From positions 150,698 to 214,697 of the forward strand of contig JAYKXP010000088.1 in the NCBI GenBank assembly GCA_037176845.1: 64,000 bases of DNA, in the 5' to 3' direction. Below are positions 44,250 through 56,933 of the stretch, piece after piece. Both the position numbers and the translations under genes were made by a program. Position 1 is the stretch's first letter, and every line of letters starts with the position of its first letter. The notes under the pieces are model-generated. The model saw nothing but the letters and a program-made list of their open reading frames with translations. It made no database searches and was not told where the DNA came from. This stretch comes from Paramarasmius palmivorus. Taxonomy: Eukaryota > Basidiomycota > Agaricomycetes > Agaricales > Marasmiaceae.

Positions 44250-45760
44250 CGCGACCCCAACATCAACTCCTCACGAACTCTTCAAAACACCCTAACTGCG
44301 CTCCCAATCTCTTCTCGCTCCTTGCGAATACCCAAGGAGCGCTACCAACAACGGCTGGGTATGCCTCTCTACTGCGCTCCCAGTGGAATAGTAGAATGTC
44401 CAAAAAAGAGCGGCGTTGACTATTCCACCGAGCCAAGCTACACCTTTCAACACCTCGGTCTATGTCTCACCTCCGGCAGAGGTTTTGGGCCCGGCGTTCG
44501 TAAACGCATATCTTGAAAGCGTCCTTCGACTAGGTCGTTAACCCAGCCCATAGCTAATGCGAGTGGCCAGCTGGCTATGTACCCGAATTCGGTGAGCGTC
44601 TCGAGTTGGTCGGATGCTGGTGTGGATGATGAGAGTGAGAGTTATGCTGGAGTTCTCTTTACCAGCGATGGTGCCGAAGACGAAGCCGGCGATGTGTTCA
44701 CGGTGAACGGCTCCACTCGACGAAGAACAAACGGTAACCCAGCTTCTTCCCATTTCGTAGCCTTTCTTCGTCCAGCTTCATGTCCAAGCTGGCTTAGAAT
44801 GCGTCTAATCCGAAGTCTGCTATCCACTGTTGGACAAATGCCACGGCTTCGGCACGGAAACGAAAGCTGGACCGCCATACGCGACGTGTGGTGAATCCAA
44901 ACTGATCTCGGAGGATACCTCGTTCGTAACCGTTGCTGCCTTTGATGCGGCCTTCCTAAAGTTTAGGCCTCTCGACGGCGCTAAGAGTAGGGGAACAAGT
45001 AGGACGAAGAGTAGTGTGGAGAATGAAGAGAAGTAGTGTGGGGAATGGGCCGGTGTATAAATGTGAGACGAAGGCTTCGAGGATGAATGAGAAGTGCGAT
45101 GAGGAGTGTAGCGCAGAGTGCTAAGATGAGAATTGTGGAAAGGGATTTTAGATGATGTGTGTACCATGCGCAGCTATCTTTTTGGTGTTGGTGGTGTTGG
45201 TACCAGGGAGAGGTAGGGCCCAAATCGCGTGAGGATAAGACATAACGACGTTCCTTGACGCGCCAGTACTCCGTGAACACGATACACCAAAACACCAGGA
45301 GTGTCGAGTAGATTGGGCTGTAACCATACCCATTCCCTTGTGGATGTAGAATACCGAAACAATCCTAGCTGGAAAGGCTAGGAAATAGGTGTAGGTATGA
45401 AAAAGGCGAAATAAAGCGCGACTTGTTGCCTGGGACGTTCTAGACTGATTTTCCGGCCTCTTCCTGCTCTATACGTGTGTATCCATTTATCGTTGAATGG
45501 TTTGTCGTTGAGACAGAACAACACGTCCTTTTCGATACGTGGCAACCATTCCTTTGACTATGGGGAGATTCCTGGGCTAAAAATGTAGCGGTGAACGAGC
45601 CGAACACGATCTGCTGAGTTAATCGGTTCCGAGGGAGAAAAAGATGAAGATAGCGGTACGGGGAGGCCTGAGAGAAAAGCTTCATCCGATGAATCATCGC
45701 GTTCTGCTTTGAGAAGACGGTGAAGAAGATCGGAAGAAGATCGGATAAAAACAAAGATGT
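44250..45760 (-). pseudogene. decayed anoctamin-like gene, copy B
   Basis: Blocks in order on the minus strand: ADRVRLVHRYIFSPG followed by an in-frame TAG (about 45565), then KEWLPRIEKD and FNDKWIHTYRAG; RQQVALYFAFF; YSPIYSTLLVFWCIVFTEYW and RVKERRY (about 45310); and further down LTEFGYIASWPLALAMGWVN (about 44600), the family's .EFGY...WPLA.....N block; finally VAWLGGIVNAALFWTFYY (about 44430), compare WL..L.N..LV. The TAG and frame changes after ALYFAFF argue for a pseudogene, though some breaks could be introns. Homologous to 36631-37664 over the N-terminal half. Confidence 0.65.
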
Positions 45761-45869
45761 GGGAAGAAGAGTCGCCTTGTTGGCTGACTGCGTAAAGACC
45801 GGAAGGGTATGGAAGGACGAAGGAGGTGAAGAAGTTGGGTGTAGGCGGTGCTAGTATGTGAGCATCTAG

Positions 45870-46003
45870 AGCAGGTTGGGATCGCTGACGCTAGAGCCTA
45901 ACAATGTGATATTCGAACCTTTGATGTCGTATCGACTGGGCTCTGTTGGATAGGCCATTGAATTTGCAGGATGGTGGTTACCGTTGAAGAGAATTAGCGC
46001 CCG
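45870..46003 (+). repeat. dispersed repeat, copy 2
   Basis: Counterpart of 22480-22612; both carry GTTGGATAGGCCATTG and GGT.ACCGTTGAAGAGA. Confidence 0.7.
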
Positions 46004-47329
46004 TCACATCAGGTCTTTTCCTCGACACCCATCATGCATCATGCTCCTCACCCTCACTAGCGTTCTTCATGCTATTCGCAGAGTTCTCCATATAAAAAAT
46101 GTTGTTCTTGAAGCATACAAGGTTCTCAAACCCCCAGGACCAATAGAAAAGGGATACAAGATAACGAACAAAGGCTCTCTGATACACAAGTGCGACAAGG
46201 GTTGCTGGACTTCGAACACAACATCGACCATCCACAGTATAAGTACGTGCGGAGTGGAATTTCATTCTAGACTCTCCGCTAACACGGTACTCCTAATATC
46301 AGGACTCGCGATAATGTCGATTGAATCAACCAATACCCAAGTTATCTCCACGAAGCACCCAGCCATTCCTTTTCAAGCCTTCCGGCCCTAGTAGGAGCTC
46401 AGCGACACCGAATCCTCTCGAACGCTTGCACTCACAGGCGACATAGAGTGCGATCCGGAGCGTTGCATCCGGGAATTGGAACGTCCACATGTACACAATC
46501 TCGCTGACAAGCTCGCGTACCTCGGACGATAACACCTGGCCCGGTGTTGGATCTCACCGTACACGCTATGCCCGTTGGATTTGTACTGCACGCTTTTACA
46601 TCATGCTCGTTTAGCAACCAGCATGATAAAATTGAGCTTGTGTCGTTTGTCGAGCTGTCGGTGTACTGGCTTTAGTTAAGCGTTATCGAGGTATCTGTGT
46701 ACGATACGAGGGTAAGTGATACCTATCTTACAATTACCATACTCATTGTTCCTTCTATGTAGATCCCGGGCTTCAAGTGCAAAAGAACAGATTGCTGCAA
46801 TATGTATTCATGTGGGCTGTCTATGTCTCGCCCTTCAAAGTTCATGGCTTGTCTCTTACGGCAAAATGCCCCAGCCCATTTCGTTAGTCAGACAAACTCA
46901 GGTCAAACACCTTTGTACATCCTTGAGATTCAGTCTAGGAAGAGCTCAAGTGTCCACCTGATACTAGTAGTAGACATGTTGGTTTGGCGTTGCGAGATAT
47001 ACATGAAGTGGATCTACTAGGTTCGGTGAGTGATGTTCTGTTGTCGCCATATTACTTGCCGTACTCATCTTTGGGCTCTATAGGCGATGGTCGAGTCTTA
47101 TGGATTGCGGTCATTTTCGCACTCCCTATGTTCGGGTGTTATTCATTCCGACGATATTCTCATAGCCCAAACATTTTTGTATACTCGATGAATTACTGCG
47201 ACATTAGGGTTCTCACTTCATGCGGGATACTAGTACGTTCATTCACCGCGAGTCATGGCATTCCCTGAGGTGATGGGGGCGACGACGTCTGTTAAAAAGA
47301 ACAGAGCACATCTGCGCCCGAGATTCAAG

Positions 47330-48580
47330 TACCCTACGGTAGATAGTTTGTATGACAAGGATTATCATCCTGAAGCTATAGTCAGAGCTCAGAGGAGTGC
47401 TTCCAAGGGAAACAAGAAACAGTGTCAAGAGAATTGGGTGCGTCGACACTGTGGGAAACGGTACCGACAATCTCTTGATCACGAGCCACGACGACGAGCA
47501 TCACCTTTCGGTCTATTTTTCTTTTCCTTCCTCTCACCCCTTGCATCAAATGAAAATTCAGATGACTATCACTACATGGTACGTTGTTTCTCCTACACAT
47601 GGTTCATTGCTTCGACTCAAAAACACCTTCTATAAAATTTCTCTACAGCTCCAGTCGAAGATCTTTCATGGGTCAAAAGACAAGTTCATCGCGAGGATTC
47701 AAAGAGAACAGATAATCTACCGGGGAAAGACTCGGTGCGTTGTCGTGTTTTTGTGGTGATGCTGCAAGACGTCGTTTGCTGACTATCGGGTAGTTTATAT
47801 GGCGAGGTCAAGAGCCTTTTGCGCCCCTTCATTTTGCATGTGGTAGGATCTGGGAGGTTGCAGCGAGCGGTGTTTGTCGGAAAGGTCGTCGAGAAGAAAA
47901 TTAGGCGAGAAACTTGAAGAGTCGCTGAGCGAGCGAGGGGATAGAGATTTCAGGGCTTTGAGATCTTTCATGGACGGTAAATCCGTGTTCAGAATCTTCT
48001 TTCGCACAGGAGCTAACACTAATTTGTAGGAAACCCTAGGCAAGACAAAGACAGCTTAAAGATAGGCTAAGGGGGTGACTACAACCACCGGAAATCACGC
48101 CATCCTCCGTTTGATCGTTCAGGGCCATTGTAGCGCGTATTATTTGACAGGAATGACCGTCTCTTCGAGCTTTTGGTGAACGTTCCACAGGTGGGTGTCA
48201 GCTATTACCCCCAAACTCCAAGTGCTAACAGGATTTCCAGGATCCGAATCCTGGTCCATGTCCTCTTCCCCGGTGTGGAGGTATGGATTATCGCGTTTGA
48301 GGTATATTGTACTACGGTCTACCTGCATTCCGACTAGCTACCCAGATGTTAATCGGCGATATATGCTTGTTCAGGGCTGGACTTCTCAGTTGGAGGCATT
48401 CAGCATTCAAGCGTCGAGGTATGGTCAAAATCCGTTCTCTGTATAGCTCGTACTCACGGTATGATCTAGATACATATGTGAACGGCACTTTACTATCTCT
48501 GCCGTTGGCCTGGTCGTCCAACATGTTTGGTCTATGCTAGCGCGCTGGAGTATCAATCATCGTTAGATTAATACTGTGCC
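47330..48580 (+). repeat. 1.2-kb dispersed repeat, copy 1
   Basis: Blocks shared in order with 61600-62930: TGTATGACAAGGATTATCAT, GTGACTACAACCAC, GGAGGTATGGATTATCGCGT, and TAGCTCGTACTCACGGT with ATCTAGATACATATG. Between the blocks the copies are diverged and differ by indels. No transposase or terminal repeats seen. Confidence 0.75.
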
Positions 48581-51500
48581 ATGTCCGTGGGCACCAGGTT
48601 GCCTACGCGTTGATTGGTGAGTAACAGGTTTCTTGTGCTTATACTTCTCACAGTACTTACCTCTGCCTTCGTCCTGCTTATACAGATAGGTACCTTCGAT
48701 CTATGATGCTTATAGCCGGTGTCGGGAATGAGGTACTCCTAGGTTTTATCCGCCGCGCTGAACTACTACTAATGTTGGTGCTGTTCTTGTAGATGGCTTT
48801 GTGGTCGCTTTCGTATGATCTTCGGCCGCTCGTTCCGGAGATGCTCTAGCAATATCGAGGAAGCCTTCACCAGATGAAGAATTTCGTTCTTATATTGCGC
48901 TAATAGACGTACGTTGACCGTCCCGGGCTGCCTAGTCTGCTGGGTCAAAAGCATGTCATCAGGCTGCACCGAATGATCGGGAGTTCGTTGTTATTACTCA
49001 GTGAGTACGAGTTATGCTGTCACGGTCCGCGGAGTGCTTATACGGGATGCAGCTGGATGTACTGTGATGTACAAACAATCTGAACCGTTTTTCGCCATGC
49101 CTCCTTCGGGGTGCAAGCGCTAGTGTATTGCCAGCGACTCGTAAATAGGATTGAAGATATGCTAGGTCGTTATGCGGTCTCGTTGATATAGATTTAGATG
49201 TACAAGTGAAACTCGTGGATTTGACGCAGTGTTGTGCGAAAACCAGGACAGCAAAAACAATGATAACTAGTGCTCACGATATCATGAGAAGACGAGAAGC
49301 AAATAGTACGAGAAGCGAAAGAGCTCGCCCTTGTATGAAAGTAATCCACAGGGCATGGAGCCTCGGGGAGAGATCGTGTAGAGCGGTAAATGTGATGATC
49401 ATAAGGGAGATATGGAATACGCCGTGTGGAAAGGAAAGGACAAACCAGCAACTTGAACTTGATTTCCTTGTACAACACGGGCTTCGCGACTTTTGTGAGC
49501 ATCGTTAACGAGGAATGTGCAAGACTCTTCAAATGCGTAAAGTATTTTCAGTGTTTTCATTCTGGCTGGATAGCTAAATGTCAAACAGGGCCTGGTACAA
49601 GTATGAAAAATCGACGACGCACCTTTTCATCAATAGGCCTTGACTGTAGCGTATTTCCATCACGGTACGTCGGCCATCCCCTCTCTATCCTCAAAGAATA
49701 TCCGCAGAACTCATCCCCTTCATATAGAGCGGAGTGAAGGGTCGGTGATTACGACGGCATACATTTGCATCCTTAGTAAGGTGCTGAGTGCGAAGCGTAG
49801 TGCTTTGACGGTGCGCGCAGCACTTCTAGCAGTCAGAAGCAGGGTCGGGCCTATAAGCTTTAGGTTCCACTGACGGGAATGGCACATGGACACGTTAAAG
49901 GTGCAGAAAACAGCTTGTAAGGATGTGCCGTATAATACAAGTAGCTGCGAGACTGCGCGAGATTTTCCTTTTTGTCCCGAACTACTTCGATTCGCTCGAG
50001 GATACAGGACTACCTCTCCAATAGAAGCCTCCCATCTATGCAACTAGTCAGCTCAAAGCCGAAAGATCAAGCAACGAGGACACCTTTACCTTGTACTTCT
50101 GCAGGGAAGATATCAGTAATTGTCGAACTTTGGCAATATCGCGAGCGATCAAGCGATGCAGTTTCTTGACAACTTCGTCCGCAATGGGCACAGTTCCAAT
50201 GTTTCTGCGCTATTCGAACACTCGCGGGAACCCCAAGTCATGTTTGAATGATATCCGAGTCCATCATCTTTCGTTCCTCGGTGTACATAGTCAAACAACC
50301 AAAAAATGTTTCGGGCAATGACCAGCGTGTTTCGTCGTTAGAAAGTAAGGGAATTGGCGGTAGACTGGGAGAAGATTCGCAACGGGACTTGAAGGCGGTC
50401 GTAGTGGAGCCAAAGGGAACTAATAACGGCTACAAGACATCGGTCAGTTGTGATGCTATAGAATAACCAAGAAAACTTACAAACTTGAAGATCTTCCCAG
50501 GTGCTTTCATTCAGGACCGCATCTTGAGTCAATTACAGTTCTTCTTCTGGGATGATGTCTACTAGGTGACTGATGAACCTGCATGATTTGGGAGGTGCAT
50601 GTAGAGTGCTGGCAGTGTGTGGTTATATATAGGCGAGAAGCGCCTGAAACCCGAGGAGCTAGTTCTGTACGAATCAAGGTAAGGGTAAGCTAGGAACTTT
50701 GAAATTGAAGCCTTTGATGCCGCACCATCGTAGAAAATCAGCGCAGGCAGGTGCCTATCCAAAAGGCTGGGTTACGCTTGGGGGATGCTATGTCGAGAAC
50801 CATGACAGGTATCTGACACGGGAGAAGCGCTCGATATACTGTCTAAATCCCCAGAGAGGTCTCGTCAGAGTCGCCCCAAGATTGAGACAGTCGATACTTT
50901 CCCAACTGTTGTCACCCACCGCTTTTCGGAGATGCCAGGGTTTCCGGGCGTCGGGCGTCGTGTTGGAGTCTTTGGTCCCTGGGACTAGAATGCCGCTATC
51001 ATCAAAAGTTCTTAGTACATGCGCACTGGATATCTTGAGGTGGATGTTCACCTGTTTTGGTTTTGTTCGAGTGTTGAGGACATTGAATCTATTGTACCAG
51101 CGGCATCCAACGGTAGTGCAGTTTCCTGGCCTGAGATTTTGGTGATGCAGAGACTGAGTGATTAAGAGAACGGAGTTGAATGTGAGCGAGTATAGACTTG
51201 GCTATTAAATAGCACTCACCGATATATTTCCAGTCGAAACGACGAATACCTTGACTGCATCAAGAGTCAAGCCTTCAAGCTTCAAGTCTGGTGGACACAG
51301 AGCTGAGTGCCTTGAGGTCAAGAAGCTTCAACTCGAAGGTACAGGCGTCCTTTTGTTGAATCTTTCGTGTTGTAAAGTTGCACCGTGCGAGCTTGGGAAT
51401 GCCATTCTGTGCTCGAGAGATGAGAATAGGGGAAAAGGGCATGAAAAAGGGTCAAATACTCACAATTTTATCCCCGATCCACAAGCCCATACCCAATGCC

Positions 51501-52144
51501 TGCAATAGCTAGAGTTCTACGCGTCGGTTTTGATAACTAGGGCACGGGAAGAGACGTAAGTAGCTGAGTTGGGTGTATAGCCAGAGAAGGGAGAAACAGA
51601 CCTACTTGAGAATATCAGTCTTTACAAAACCTTGGTTTTGAGCCCGTGATGTACACCTTGTGCGGTTCCTGCATCCATAAACCTATAGAAAATGACCGAC
51701 CGAGCAAGCTCAGGATTGAAATTTTGAACGAGTCCACGGTGACTAGAGATGGGCATAATCATCCTCGAACGTTGTTTGATTTGATAAAGAGAAGAATGTC
51801 GGTAACTGGGGCAACTGAGAAGAACTACGTTGGGGTGCTTGTGAGTGTGGTGGTGGTGGTTCACGATCAAGAGTATATTCGCGACGCGTCTGAGCGCTCA
51901 GTCAGAAACGTTCCATCAAATCACGTTCCATCTACATGCTACTACCACATTCACTGCGAGCGGGAGTCATCACTTCATGCACAGCAGAGTTTTTCTCTCC
52001 TCTTTCGACGCGACCACCACGAGCGACAACCACCTGCATCGAATACCATTGTATACGTCAATTTCTTTTCTCGGATCCTTCTGCTGCCTCTTCTCTGCAG
52101 ACAATGCCCTTGCCTGCTTCATGACAGTGAGTCCTTTTGTCGGG

Positions 52145-52425
52145 TCCTTAGTGATGCAGAGAGACGTCTTCGTGGTCTTGGAACTCATCACAGACCCACT
52201 TATTCCTTCGCATGTGGTTATGGCACCACAATGCCCTTTTCCTCATCAGTATTGGGGTTGATGGTGATGCAGAGAGGCGTCTTCGTGGCCTCCAAACTCA
52301 TCACAAACCCATCTATTCCTCAGCATGGTGGTTATGGCACCACGATGCTCATTGTCCATCAGGGCTGGTAGTGAGCTGAGACATCTTCATGGTCTCGAAA
52401 CTCATCCCAGATCCATATCATGACA
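52145..52425 (+). repeat. tandem repeat, about 111-bp unit, 2.5 copies
   Basis: GTGATGCAGAGAGACGTCTT (52152) recurs as GTGATGCAGAGAGGCGTCTT (52264) with the whole unit through GGTTATGGCACCAC following; a third, diverged half-unit (GAGACATCTTCATGGTCTCG) starts near 52378. Confidence 0.85.
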
Positions 52426-52775
52426 CATGCACTCCTTGCGGTACACATCATTTCATCGTTGTGTCGCCCATTATACTCTATTCTACCCAGCAGCGGTAGC
52501 TGCAACACGACGCTGCGTCGTCGACTCAACAAACGTTCTCGAATTTTTGATCACCAGTCCTGGTCATGGGTTACTATGACGTAACTCGTGACGTTTCTGG
52601 TCATCTGCCGATCTGAGCACAAAGTTCCTGGTTATGTTCTCAGTGCCGTGAGGTGAACTATCATACGAACCGGTGGGGAGCATAATTGGCCGTAGCACGT
52701 AGTTACTTAGTATACATTCATCATGTACGTGTAGTACGGACCCCCTGTCGTTCCGAAATGGGACCACTGCAGGGT

Positions 52776-52850
52776 AATATCTATCTATCTATCTACATGA
52801 CACACTTCCATCTACATAACACACTTCCATCTACATAACACACTTCTTTC
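52776..52850 (+). repeat. TATC microsatellite and 20-bp tandem repeat
   Basis: Four to five TATC units are followed by three copies of a 20-base unit CTACATAACACACTTCCAT. Confidence 0.9.
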
Positions 52851-53160
52851 CTCTGTCAGCCTCAGTACGAAATTTTGAGATGGAATTAGTGGTAAGACTC
52901 ATTTTGCTGACACAACCTTGCTTCGTCGCTCCTCTTATCCGCCGATTTCAACAATACCATCAACAATTTTAGCTGTTCCCTACAGCATCCACACTAACGC
53001 CCTCTGGAGATCACCGGCCATTCCATTTGTCCATCACATCGTGCACTCCGACAGCAGCTATAAACCTGTCGTATGCCTCGTGTGCTCCACGACCTTTCTT
53101 GCCATTCAACGTTCAACTACCACCACCAAACTCCTCAGCCCTAGTCCTCCTTCGCCAACA

Positions 53161-55531
53161 ATGAGCTTCAGTAACGTCTCACGGGTCATTGTCGCCGGTC
53201 CAGCTATCAACAACGTATCGCGCGACCAGTTCAATGTCACAGCAGAAGTCATTCATATCAGCTCACGGGCGGATGACGAGCCTACGGAATACGACGAGGT
53301 AGGTGCTCCTACAGTGATCTATATTCATGAGCTGAACATGAAAATGATAGTTCGAACGCTTGAAGAAAGGAGACATCTACCTTTTGAAAGAGATACATCG
53401 CGATAATGTCTTCGGTTATTGTCAATGTTCCAAGACGTTCTGGAACTGTCAATGTGGTGCACGTCGTACTCGAGCCCACAGCACCGTCTACAGTGTCGAA
53501 TTGGTTGGCCGGCAATCCAAGTTCACCGCCATAGAATACAAGGGCCAGAAGGCACGAGAGGTCTTTAAAAATCATTTCCATTGGTTTTCACAAAACAGGT
53601 ACGTTACCGCCTTCCCCACCCAACAATTTCACTGACGACCAAATAGATCCCCAGACGCATGGCAACTCTACGGCCTGAACCGATCCAACGTCCCGTTTTT
53701 AATCTTCCATGACGGTGAGTCTTCCTCCCTCTTCAGCAATGCCGTATTCTGATCAAGTTGGCGCGATAGAGCTTGTTCCGATTGGGCATTTCTACAAAAA
53801 CTCGTTTTGGGGGGATTTATTTGTTGACTCGTTGCGGGTGCGTCCTAAACTTAGTGTTTCCTGTGCCCGCAAAGCTAACACACTGTTCTTCTAGAGGAAA
53901 CTGGATTGCACGGAGTCGGAATTATGGCTGAACACGAGAGGGACTCTGACCAAGGGACCCGAGGGGCCTGCTTTTCGAGTCGAATACACTGAAAACGAAA
54001 ACCCCGGTGGAATTACTGTCCCACCCTCAGCAGAGATGCTGCAAGGAGACATTTTCCTTCAATTCCTCCGGAAACTCCCTTCAACGGCGTTGGACCATCT
54101 CATTGTAGGACATGCTCGACGTCAATACTACTCCTCTGATCTCGAAAGCCTTTTTCGTGAAGCGCCGCTCAACATCCCACCGGAAAACACCCCGGAAGCC
54201 CTCGATGGGCTTCGCATTGATACTGTATACTCTCCTTCCCTGGGGGCTGTTGCGAGGTGCCGAGATGGTGGGGCGTTGTGGGACATGTGGGAGGGGAAGG
54301 GGTTGGTGGATAAAAGGGTATTGGATGATGGGCTGATTTGGTGAGTGAGCTTGGGCGTAATGGTTCAGTTTTGGGTGTTGATTTCTAAAGTTTCAAGCTA
54401 GACGGTCCATATGTCTATGCTCATTTCCACTTTGACTATCGCATATTTTGGGCGAGTTGGATGTCGCAAAGCTCAAGGATCATCGGTGCCTGCAGGATGT
54501 CAGGAACGGAGGAACAATGCTGTATGTCCTCTCTCTTCACCATGTCAACGATTGAACTCATCATCCTTCCTTTGCACAGGCATAATTGATTCACAATATA
54601 ATGTCGATCTATTAATATCCACAACACACCCGAATCAACAAAGACATTTGCCATTTGAAACACCCCCGCCCATCTACCTCTGCATCTACCCTCTCCCCAT
54701 GACGGTGTCTGGAATCAACTCATGGAGAAAAAACAGAACCCACTTCTGGTCTCTTGATGAGGATGGGGGATCTGAGATGACGGAGGAGGAACGTAGGCGA
54801 TGGGGAGTTCCAGAGCTGGAGGCGCATGTACACTTTGATGAGCCACTTGCGTGGACATGGTCAAGCTATGTCTACCCTGCCATCCACAACTGGCAAGTTG
54901 CTCGTGGCTTTGACCCCACCACTGCCGATTTTGCTCGAAGTTGTGGATATCCAGTATTTGATATCCTCATCGATAATGAGGCAGCGACAAGTCGGTTTGA
55001 AGAAGTTCATGGTTAGTCTCACCATCTTGCAGTTATTCGTACATTGTTCATTCACAATTCACAGAAAACTTGCCTACTTCCAACAACCAAAGCGTGCCAG
55101 AAGAACTTGATACACCTCCGGCGGTTGAAGGTCAGTATTTCGTTTAACGTTCTCTGGCAATTCCACCATCTCACTCCACAGAAACAGTCACGATTCCTGA
55201 GTCTTCGCTCACATCTACGCCCAAGCCTTCATGCATCCCCGTGGCGACACCGCATTCCAAGGTCAAGGTTCAACCAGGAGTCGTTACTCCATTACGTGGT
55301 CGTCTCTCAGTTCCTCAACAGAAGCGCCCTTACCCCGCTGGCAAAGCCCGTCATTCACGGATTCCCATACCGACATGGCGAGCTCAGGGTAAGAGTTGGA
55401 GAAGTGTATTGGAAGGAGGTGCACCCGATGGTTCACGCGCACGACTTGGGCGCTGTGAGCGTTCTGGGAAGACGCCGAAGACGCAGCCAAAGCCAAAGAT
55501 ACAGACGAAAAGCACGAGAAAAAGGTCGTAA
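53161..55531 (+). CDS. NNVSRDQF-family protein, copy 2
   Basis: Same exon layout as the gene at 38128-40382: exon 1 53161-53298, exon 2 53351-53598, exon 3 53647-53714, exon 4 from 53768, a long exon from about 53895 to 54341 and so on, ending after a last exon of basic character (TKSTRKRS, stop 55529-55531). Blocks: NNVSRDQFNVTAEV, KGDIYLLKEIHRDNV, WQLYGLNRSNVPFLIFHDE, LVPIGHFYKNSFWGDLFV, LWLNTRGTLTKGPEGPAF, NRTHFWSLDEDGGSEMTEEE, RGFDPTTADFARSCGYP. Unlike copy 1 it has a Cys-rich insertion after exon 2's RDNV block (CQCSKTFWNCQCG) that is better preserved, and its C-terminal tail is a different, Arg/Pro-rich sequence. Both copies look intact, so they may both be functional. Function unknown. 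Confidence 0.8.
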
Positions 55532-56131
55532 TTTCCTTCTGGCAAGTGACTCGCACATCGTCGCGTTAAAAGCATCGCGCTGATCATCTGCAGGTACTCT
55601 TATTCTATGTGATTCCTTGAACAGTGCGCAGTGCGTACTTTTCATGTCTATGGATGTGTTATTCTCTGTCTTTGTTCCTGTGCTTGTGGTTTTAGGTAGT
55701 ACTACAACACACGGAAGTACGCGCTCTATGTAACATAATATACTGATTTGCTGAATCTGCGGCGATGAAGATAGTCGCGTTGGATCCCATGCACTGTGCA
55801 CGCGCGGATGAGACCTGGAGAAAGCATGTCAGCCGAAGGATGAGATATAAAGGAGACATGAACGAGAAGTAGAGGCGTTAACCTTCTCGGCGGGTGATCT
55901 GCTACTGCCTGTCGGTGATATGTTTACACGTAGCATCGACGACATTAGTAGCATTGAATGGTTAGCATGGGCTTCATTGAATACGCGTTTGGGGCGGTTG
56001 AATGATACTTGTAGAATACCGTTTTGACAAAGTCCTCTCTACATGCCTTGCCCGCACACTCGTGTCCGAACGAGAATAGAATGACCATGCTAAATCCACG
56101 GCCAGTTCAACATCGACTTTGTAAGGGTATA
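55532..56131. other. intergenic
   Basis: 3' flank of copy 2; a tract at 55905-55950 matches 40675-40735. No gene seen. Confidence 0.4.
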
Positions 56132-56713
56132 TCAGGTTCTCATTAGTACATAGACGATAAATACACAGATGGTACAGAAGATGTACATTACAGAAGTATC
56201 AGAAAGTACATTGTTCAGCCTTTCATCAGTCAAAGCTCCATCCTGCACGAGCTCCACTTCCTTTGATCCTTTGTCTTTCGCCCCCACTACAGCTATAATC
56301 CCACAACCAACCTCGGTCGCCCTAGGCTTTTCCTCATCCCCAACTTCCTTTTCTTCATACTCCACATCCTGCGCACATAACGACTTGCCATCCTGATTCC
56401 ATGATTCAAAACCTACATCGTTGTCAACATACTCAATCTCATATCGGAGAGAACATACACAAGATCTAGACATACCTATACTCAGCTGCAAGTACCTCCA
56501 GTTATGCGATACCGCGACATAGAGCATGAACGATGGAGCGAATTCTCGCTCAATTACCCGGTTTCTTGCCCCAGGCTCAAAGGCCACGCCTCGCAGCCCG
56601 AGCCTGTCCGCGCCGAACCGATTGACCAGAGGGACAGACTGCTTGCGCCTGACAACACACGTCCTTGCTCTATTCAAATCGTTCCATCGAGTACCAAGGG
56701 TATCGTCGACCAT
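56132..56713 (-). CDS. protein with C-terminal membrane anchor, unknown
   Basis: An open frame of 193 codons. The first about 110 residues have no recognisable motif. The C-terminal part is acidic (EYEEKEVGDEEKPRATEVG) and ends in a strongly hydrophobic helix, YIFCTICVFIVYVLM, then RT, the form of a tail anchor. The same C-terminal part (YEEKEDVEEEKPKTTEA to YILCTICIFIMYALMRT) recurs at 61351-61610, so this tail at least has been kept under protein-like divergence. The start is uncertain and an upstream exon is possible. Confidence 0.5.
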   Translation of the reverse strand: MVDDTLGTRWNDLNRARTCVVRRKQSVPLVNRFGADRLGLRGVAFEPGARNRVIEREFAPSFMLYVAVSHNWRYLQLSIGMSRSCVCSLRYEIEYVDNDVGFESWNQDGKSLCAQDVEYEEKEVGDEEKPRATEVGCGIIAVVGAKDKGSKEVELVQDGALTDERLNNVLSDTSVMYIFCTICVFIVYVLMRT

Positions 56714-56933
56714 AGATCTTCTACAGGCCTTCTTCTCGCCATACCGTGGCGAGGCATGTGGGTATTCTGACGTCCTATAATATAAACGACATCAGTAGGT
56801 GAGATCATTCAAGAACGCGATGAATAGTGCGTACTCGCGAGATGTACGTTCCTCGGCTTTAAAGTTCCTCAAGCTGAATAAACAATCCTGTTAGCCTCGC
56901 CTCTTAAAGTGCGCTTCTAAGCACAAGGGGAGC

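Larger units (their letters stand above)
45761..53160. other. gene-poor accessory stretch with repeats
   Basis: Over 7 kb without a gene I can support. It contains a dispersed repeat (45870-46003), a diverged 1.2-kb repeat (47330-48580) shared with 61.6-62.9 kb, tandem repeats at 52145-52425 and 52776-52850, and scattered protein-like pieces. The best of these is on the minus strand at 51051-50788 (DDSGILVPGTKDSNTTPDAR, then WESIDCLNLGATLTRPLWGF), perhaps an exon of a decayed gene. The last 180 bases are the 5' flank of the next gene. Confidence 0.5.

Noticed and set aside
51646..52371. 241-codon plus-strand frame
   Set aside because: It owes its length partly to the 111-bp tandem repeat and has no motif or exon pattern.
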